From Steromphala cineraria (lineage: Eukaryota; Mollusca; Gastropoda; Trochida; Trochidae): a stretch of DNA of 64,000 nt. A program made the position numbers and the translations under genes. Where the stretch lies: NCBI GenBank assembly GCA_916613615.1, contig OU744725.1, forward strand, positions 67,978,754 through 68,042,753, written 5' to 3'. This document shows positions 55,901 to 64,000 of this stretch, piece after piece. The notes below the pieces were generated by a model. That model was not told the origin of the DNA. It searched no databases and was given only the letters and a program-made list of their open reading frames with translations. Every line of letters begins with the position of its first letter. Position 1 is the first letter of the stretch.

Positions 55901-58900
55901 GTTATCTGTGCAGCGTGTCCTGGAGTTGGACCACCACCAGCTGACATGTGTCCTGGACCAGGCTCTGGAGATAGATCATAGTCATAAGCATCATCATTGA
56001 TACAGTAATAGAGGACAGAGTTATCTGTGCAGCGTGTCCTGTAGTTGGACCACCACCAGCTGACATGTGTCCTGGACCAGGCTCTGAGGATAGATCATAG
56101 TCATAAGCATCATTGACACAGTAATAGAGGACAGAGTTATCTGTGTAGCGTGTCCTGTAGTTGGACCACCACCAGCTGACATGTGTCCTGGACCAGGCTC
56201 TGGAGATAGATCATAGTCATAAGCATCATCATTGATACAGTTATAGAGGACAGAGTTATCTGTGCAGCGTGTCCTGTAGTTGGACCACCACCAGCTGACA
56301 TGTGTCCTGGACCAGGCTCTGGAGATAGATCATAGTCATAAGCATCATCATTGATACAGTAATAGAGGACAGAGTTATCTGTGCAGCGTGTCCTGTAGTT
56401 GGACCACCACCAGCTGACATGTGTCCTGGACCAGGCTCTGGAGATAGATCATGGTCATAAGCATCATCATTGATACAGTAATAGAGGACAGAGTTATCTG
56501 TGCAGTGTGTCCTGTAGTTGGACCACCACCAGCTGACATGTGTCCTGGACCAGGCTCTGGAGATAGATCATAGTCATAAGCATCATCATTGATACAGTTA
56601 TAGAGGACAGAGTTATCTGTGCAGCGTGTCCTGTAGTTGGACCACCACCAGCTGACATGTGTCCTGGACCAGGCTCTGGAGATAGATCATAGTCATAAGC
56701 ATCATCATTGATACAGTAATAGAGGACAGAGTTATCTGTGCAGCGTGTCCTGTAGTTGGACCACCACCAGCTGTCATGTGTCCTGGACCAGGCTCTGGAG
56801 ATAGATCATAGTCATAAGCATCATTGATACAGTAATAGAGGACAGAGTTATCTGTGCAGTGTGTCCTGTAGTTGGACCACCACCAGCTGACATGTGTCCT
56901 GGACCAGGCTCTGAGGATAAATCATGGTCATAAGCATCATTGATACAGTTATAGAGGACAGAGTTATCTGTGCAGCGTGTCCTGTAGTTGGACCACCGAC
57001 AGCTGACATGTGTCCTGGACCAGGCTCTGGAGATAGATCATAGTCATAAGCATCATCATTGACACAGTAATAGAGGACAGAGTTATCTGTGTAGTGTGTC
57101 CTGTAGTTGGACCACCACCAGCTGACATGTGTCCTGGACCAGGCTCTGGAGATAGATCATAGTCATAAGCATCATCATTGATACAGTAATAGAGGACAGA
57201 GTTATCTGTGCAGTGTGTCCTGTAGTTGGACCACCACCAGCTGACATGTGTCCTGGACCAGGCTCTGAGGATAAATCATGGTCATAAGCATCATCATTGA
57301 TACAGTAATAGAGGACAGAGTTATCTGTGCAGCGTGTCCTGGAGTTGGACCACCACCAGCTGACATGTGTCCTGGACCAGGCTCTGAGGATAGATCATAG
57401 TCATAAGCATCATCATTGATACAGTAATAGAGGACAGAGTTATCTGTGCAGTGTGTCCTGGAGTTGGACCACCACCAGCTGACATGTGTCCTGCACCAGG
57501 CTCTGGAGATAGATCATAGTCATAAGCATCATTGACACAGTAATAGAGGACAGAGTTATCAGTGCAGTGTGTCCTGGAGTTGGACCACCACCAGCTGACA
57601 TGTGTCCTGGACCAGGCTCTGGAGATAGATCATGGTCATAAGCATCATCATTGACACAGTAATAGAGGACAGAGTTATCTGTGCAGCGTGTCCTGGAGTT
57701 GGACCACCACCAGCTGACATGTGTCCTGGACCAGGCTCTGGAGATAGATCATAGTCATAAGCATCATCATTGATACAGTAATAGAGGACAGAGTTATCTG
57801 TGCAGCGTGTCCTGGAGTTGGACCACCACCAGCTGACATGTGTCCTGGACCAGGCTCTGAGGATAAATCATAGTCATAAGCATCATTGACACAGTAATAG
57901 AGGACAGAGTTATCTGTGTAGCGTGTCCTGTAGTTGGACCACCACCAGCTGACATGTGTCCTGGACCAGGCTCTGGAGATAGATCATAGTCATAAGCATC
58001 ATCATTGATACAGTTATAGAGGACAGAGTTATCTGTGCAGTGTGTCCTGTAGTTGGACCACCACCAGCTGACATGTGTCCTGGACCAGGCTCTGAGGATA
58101 AATCATGGTCATAAGCATCATCATTGACACAGTAATAGAGGACAGAGTTATCTGTGTAGTGTGTCCTGGAGTTGGACCACCACCAGCTGACATGTGTCCT
58201 GGACCAGGCTCTGGAGATAGATCATAGTCATAAGCATCATCATTGATACAGTTATAGAGGACAGAGTTATCTGTGCAGCGTGTCCTGTAGTTGGACCACC
58301 ACCAGCTGACATGTGTCCTGGACCAGGCTCTGAGGATAAATCATGGTCATAAGCATCATTGATACAGTAATAGAGGACAGAGTTATCTGTGCAGCGTGTC
58401 CTGTAGTTGGACCACCACCAGCTGACATGTGTCCTGGACCAGGCTCTGAGGATAGATCATAGTCATAAGCATCATCATTGATACAGTAATAGAGGACAGA
58501 GTTATCTGTGCAGTGTGTCCTGGAGTTGGACCACCACCAGCTGACATGTGTCCTGGACCAGGCTCTGAGGATAGATCATAGTCATAAGCATCATCATTGA
58601 TACAGTTATAGAGGACAGAGTTATCTGTGCAGCGTGTCCTGTAGTTGGACCACCACCAGCTGACATGTGTCCTGGACCAGGCTCTGAGGATAAATCATGG
58701 TCATAAGCATCATTGATACAGTAATTGAGGACAGAGTTATCTGTGCAGCGTGTCCTGTAGTTGGACCACCACCAGCTGACATGTGTCCTGGACCAGGCTC
58801 TGGAGATAGATCATAGTCATAAGCATCATCATTGATACAGTAATAGAGGACAGAGTTATCTGTGCAGTGTGTCCTGTAGTTGGACCACCACCAGCTGACA

Positions 58901-61900
58901 TGTGTCCTGGACCAGGCTCTGGAGATAGATCATAGTCATAAGCATCATCATTGATACAGTAATAGAGGACAGAGTTATCTGTGCAGTGTGTCCTGTAGTT
59001 GGACCACCACCAGCTGACATGTGTCCTGGACCAGGCTCTGGAGATAGATCATAGTCATAAGCATCATCATTGATACAGTAATAGAGGACAGAGTTATCTG
59101 TGCAGCGTGTCCTGTAGTTGGACCACCACCAGCTGACATGTGTCCTGGACCAGGCTCTGGAGATAGATCATAGTCATAAGCATCATCATTGATACAGTAA
59201 TAGAGGACAGAGTTATCTGTGCAGCGTGTCCTGTAGTTGGACCACCACCAGCTGTCATGTGTCCTGGACCAGGCTCTGGAGATAGATCATAGTCATAAGC
59301 ATCATTGATACAGTAATAGAGGACAGAGTTATCTGTGCAGTGTGTCCTGTAGTTGGACCACCACCAGCTGACATGTGTCCTGGACCAGGCTCTGAGGATA
59401 AATCATGGTCATAAGCATCATTGATACAGTTATAGAGGACAGAGTTATCTGTGCAGCGTGTCCTGTAGTTGGACCACCACCAGCTGACATGTGTCCTGGA
59501 CCAGGCTCTGGAGATAGATCATAGTCATAAGCATCATCATTGACACAGTAATAGAGGACAGAGTTATCTGTGTAGTGTGTCCTGTAGTTGGACCACCACC
59601 AGCTGACATGTGTCCTGGACCAGGCTCTGGAGATAGATCATAGTCATAAGCATCATCATTGATACAGTAATAGAGGACAGAGTTATCTGTGCAGTGTGTC
59701 CTGTAGTTGGACCACCACCAGCTGACATGTGTCCTGGACCAGGCTCTGAGGATAAATCATGGTCATAAGCATCATCATTGATACAGTAATAGAGGACAGA
59801 GTTATCTGTGCAGCGTGTCCTGGAGTTGGACCACCACCAGCTGACATGTGTCCTGGACCAGGCTCTGAGGATAGATCATAGTCATAAGCATCATCATTGA
59901 TACAGTAATAGAGGACAGAGTTATCTGTGCAGTGTGTCCTGGAGTTGGACCACCACCAGCTGACATGTGTCCTGGACCAGGCTCTGGAGATAGATCATAG
60001 TCATAAGCATCATTGACACAGTAATAGAGGACAGAGTTATCTGTGCAGTGTGTCCTGGAGTTGGACCACCACCAGCTGACATGTGTCCTGGACCAGGCTC
60101 TGAGGATAAATCATGGTCATAAGCATCATCATTGATACAGTAATAGAGGACAGAGTTATCTGTGCAGTGTGTCCTGTAGTTGGACCACCACCAGCTGACA
60201 TGTGTCCTGGACCAGGCTCTGGAGATAGATCATAGTCATAAGCATCATCATTGATACAGTTATAGAGGACAGAGTTATCTGTGCAGCGTGTCCTGTAGTT
60301 GGACCACCACCAGCTGACATGTGTCCTGGACCAGGCTCTGAGGATAGATCATAGTCATAAGCATCATTGACACAGTAATAGAGGACAGAGTTATCTGTGC
60401 AGCTTTTCTTGAACTGGGACCACCACCAGCTGACATGTGTCCTGGACCAGGCTCTGGAGATAGATCATGGTCATAAGCATCATCATTGATACAGTTATAG
60501 AGGACAGAGTTATCTGTGCAGCGTGTCCTGTAGTTGGACCACCACCAGCTGACATGTGTCCTGGACCAGGCTCTGGAGATAGATCATAGTCATAAGCATC
60601 ATCATTGATACAGTAATAGAGGACAGAGTTATCTGTGCAGTGTGTCCTGTAGTTGGACCACCACCAGCTGACATGTGTCCTGGACCAGGCTCTGGAGATA
60701 GATCATAGTCATAAGCATCATCATTGATACAGTAATAGAGGACAGAGTTATCTGTGCAGCGTGTCCTGTAGTTGGACCACCACCAGCTGACATGTGTCCT
60801 GGACCAGGCTCTGGAGATAGATCATAGTCATAAGCATCATCATTGATACAGTAATAGAGGACAGAGTTATCTGTGCAGCGTGTCCTGTAGTTGGACCACC
60901 ACCAGCTGTCATGTGTCCTGGACCAGGCTCTGGAGATAGATCATAGTCATAAGCATCATTGATACAGTAATAGAGGACAGAGTTATCTGTGCAGTGTGTC
61001 CTGTAGTTGGACCACCACCAGCTGACATGTGTCCTGGACCAGGCTCTGAGGATAAATCATGGTCATAAGCATCATTGATACAGTTATAGAGGACAGAGTT
61101 ATCTGTGCAGCGTGTCCTGTAGTTGGACCACCACCAGCTGACATGTGTCCTGGACCAGGCTCTGGAGATAGATCATAGTCATAAGCATCATCATTGACAC
61201 AGTAATAGAGGACAGAGTTATCTGTGTAGTGTGTCCTGTAGTTGGACCACCACCAGCTGACATGTGTCCTGGACCAGGCTCTGGAGATAGATCATAGTCA
61301 TAAGCATCATCATTGATACAGTAATAGAGGACAGAGTTATCTGTGCAGTGTGTCCTGTAGTTGGACCACCACCAGCTGACATGTGTCCTGGACCAGGCTC
61401 TGAGGATAAATCATGGTCATAAGCATCATCATTGATACAGTAATAGAGGACAGAGTTATCTGTGCAGCGTGTCCTGGAGTTGGACCACCACCAGCTGACA
61501 TGTGTCCTGGACCAGGCTCTGAGGATAGATCATAGTCATAAGCATCATCATTGATACAGTAATAGAGGACAGAGTTATCTGTGCAGTGTGTCCTGGAGTT
61601 GGACCACCACCAGCTGACATGTGTCCTGGACCAGGCTCTGGAGATAGATCATAGTCATAAGCATCATTGACACAGTAATAGAGGACAGAGTTATCTGTGC
61701 AGTGTGTCCTGGAGTTGGACCACCACCAGCTGACATGTGTCCTGGACCAGGCTCTGAGGATAAATCATGGTCATAAGCATCATCATTGATACAGTAATAG
61801 AGGACAGAGTTATCTGTGCAGTGTGTCCTGTAGTTGGACCACCACCAGCTGACATGTGTCCTGGACCAGGCTCTGGAGATAGATCATAGTCATAAGCATC

Positions 61901-64000
61901 ATTGATACAGTAATAGAGGACAGAGTTATCTGTGCAGCGTGTCCTGGAGTTGGACCACCACCAGCTGACATGTGTCCTGGACCAGGCTCTGGAGATAGAT
62001 CATGGTCATAAGCATCATCATTGACACAGTAATAGAGGACAGAGTTATCTGTGCAGCGTGTCCTGGAGTTGGACCACCACCAGCTGACATGTGTCCTGGA
62101 CCAGGCTCTGGAGATAGATCATAGTCATAAGCATCATCATTGATACAGTTATAGAGGACAGAGTTATCTGTGCAGCGTGTCCTGTAGTTGGACCACCACC
62201 AGCTGACATGTGTCCTGGACCAGGCTCTGAGGATAGATCATAGTCATAAGCATCATTGACACAGTAATAGAGGACAGAGTTATCTGTGCAGCGTGTCCTG
62301 GAGTTGGACCACCACCAGCTGACATGTGTCCTGGACCAGGCTCTGGAGATAGATCATGGTCATAAGCATCATCATTGATACAGTTATAGAGGACAGAGTT
62401 ATCTGTGCAGCGTGTCCTGTAGTTGGACCACCACCAGCTGACATGTGTCCTGGACCAGGCTCTGGAGATAGATCATAGTCATAAGCATCATCATTGATAC
62501 AGTAATAGAGGACAGAGTTATCTGTGCAGTGTGTCCTGTAGTTGGACCACCACCAGCTGACATGTGTCCTGGACCAGGCTCTGAGGATAGATCATAGTCA
62601 TAAGCATCATTGACACAGTAATAGAGGACAGAGTTATCTGTGTAGCGTGTCCTGGAGTTGGACCACCACCAGCTGACATGTGTCCTGGACCAGGCTCTGG
62701 AGATAGATCATAGTCATAAGCATCATTGACACAGTAATAGAGGACAGAGTTATCTGTGTAGCGTGTCCTGGAGTTGGACCACCACCAGCTGACATGTGTC
62801 CTGGACCAGGCTCTGGAGATAGATCATAGTCATAAGCATCATTGACACAGTAATAGAGGACAGAGTTATCTGTGCAGTGTGTCCTGGAGTTGGACCACCA
62901 CCAGCTGACATGTGTCCTGGACCAGGCTCTGGAGATAGATCATAGTCATAAGCATCATTGACACAGTAATAGAGGACAGAGTTATCTGTGTAGTGTGTCC
63001 TGGAGTTGGACCACCACCAGCTGACATGTGTCCTGGACCAGGCTCTGGAGATAGATCATAGTCATAAGCATCATCATTGACACAGTAATAGAGGACAGAG
63101 TTATCTGTGTAGTGTGTCCTGGAGTTGGACCACCACCAGCTGACATGTGTCCTGGACCAGGCTCTGAGGATAAATCATAGTCATAAGCATCATTGATACA
63201 GTAATAGAGGACAGAGTTATCTGTGCAGCGTGTCCTGTAGTTGGACCACCACCAGCTGACATGTGTCCTGGACCAGGCTCTGAGGATAGATCATAGTCAT
63301 AAGCATCATTGACACAGTAATAGAGGACAGAGTTATCTGTGCAGCGTGTCCTGGAGTTGGACCACCACCAGCTGACATGTGTCCTGGACCAGGCTCTGAG
63401 GATAGATCATAGTCATAAGCATCATTGACACAGTAATAGAGGACAGAGTTATCTGTGTAGCGTGTCCTGTAGTTGGACCACCACCAGCTGACATGTGTCC
63501 TGGACCAGGCTCTGAGGATAGATCATAGTCATAAGCATCATCATTGATACAGTAATAGAGGACAGAGTTATCTGTGCAGCGTGTCCTGGAGTTGGACCAC
63601 CACCAGCTGACATGTGTCCTGGACCAGGCTCTGAGGATAGATCATAGTCATAAGCATCATCATTGATACAGTAATAGAGGACAGAGTTATCTGTGCAGCG
63701 TGTCCTGGAGTTGGACCACCACCAGCTGACATGTGTCCTGGACCAGGCTCTGAGGATAGATCATAGTCATAAGCATCATTGACACAGTAATAGAGGACAG
63801 AGTTATCTGTGTAGTGTGTCCTGGAGTTGGACCACCACCAGCTGACATGTGTCCTGGACCAGGCTCTGGAGATAGATCATAGTCATAAGCATCATTGACA
63901 CAGTAATAGAGGACAGAGTTATCTGTGTAGCGTGTCCTGTAGTTGGACCACCACCAGCTGACATGTGTCCTGGACCAGGCTCTGAGGATAGATCATAGTC
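40919..64000. repeat. exon-derived 119/116-bp minisatellite, about 196 units, continuing past the window
   Basis: CTGACATGTG or its variant CTGTCATGTG recurs from 40951 to 63958. Units are 119 bp, or 116 bp when one CAT of GCATCATCATTG is missing. Spacing arithmetic over marked units gives 195 intervals, about 66 of them short. On the minus strand each unit reads: intron tail (GTGTCAATGATGATGCTTAT...), an acceptor-like CCTCAG or CTCCAG, then AGCCTGGTCCAGGACACATG... through CAACTACAGGACACACTGCA. This is the first part of exon A, fused to CAGATAACTC, so the exon copy ends in TAA two codons on. Unit length is not a multiple of three, so there is no long ORF. Variant sites: YGTGTCC, TGTAG/TGGAG, GAGGATA/GGAGATA, TAGATC/AAATC, AGTAATA/AGTTATA. 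One outlier unit is at about 60403-60420. Confidence 0.97.

Noticed and set aside
40919..64000. CRISPR array
   Set aside because: Repeats are contiguous with no unique spacers, in a eukaryotic intron; it is a minisatellite.

Overview
The window looks like AT-rich, intron-bearing nuclear DNA of an invertebrate. A mollusc, probably a bivalve, fits best: the repeats with paired ATGCCCCCG/CGGGGGCAT ends and CAAGGTCA-type motifs, a DIRS retrotransposon, many short inverted-repeat elements and very large tandem arrays all suit that group. The species cannot be named from sequence alone. No tRNA, rRNA, CRISPR array or bacterial-style operon was seen.

Layout. 1-5.8 kb: a 145-bp tandem repeat, the last two exons of a plus-strand nuclear-type protein ending in a PP1-docking-like RISW motif, then two small MITEs. 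5.8-10.8 kb: a rearranged segmental duplication holding a mariner transposase fragment, a hAT-type zinc-finger relic, and a 1.08-kb insertion with one 213-aa ORF flanked by 27-bp direct repeats. 10.8-22 kb: a repeat-dense tract with a LINE 3' fragment, a 1.2-kb TA-flanked DNA transposon, a BEN-domain gene (minus strand, frame interrupted), a 55-bp satellite organised in 390-bp higher-order units, and duplicated exon-like segments. 22-25.9 kb: mostly MITEs and a 53-bp tandem repeat.

25.97-40.97 kb: the 3' part of a minus-strand host gene. Eight exons join with fully consistent splice phases and give about 487 codons ending in a stop. The protein has a beta-rich N-terminal part, a long Ser/Asp/Lys-rich linker, a short coiled coil and a C-terminal domain; I could not identify it with confidence. 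Its introns are packed with transposons: a 918-bp TA-flanked element, a 2.5-kb element nested inside an older MITE, and a complete 4.5-kb DIRS retrotransposon (gag-like, RT/RNase H/methyltransferase-like, tyrosine recombinase; all ORFs open) antisense to the gene.

40.92-64.0 kb: one uninterrupted minisatellite of about 196 units of 119 or 116 bp that runs off the window. Its unit is made from the first 52-56 bp of the most upstream visible exon of that gene plus the adjoining intron end with the 3' splice site. The host gene therefore has an intron of at least 23 kb made of about 196 copies of its own acceptor region. This exon-derived, splice-site-bearing array with visible higher-order structure is the most unusual object in the window.
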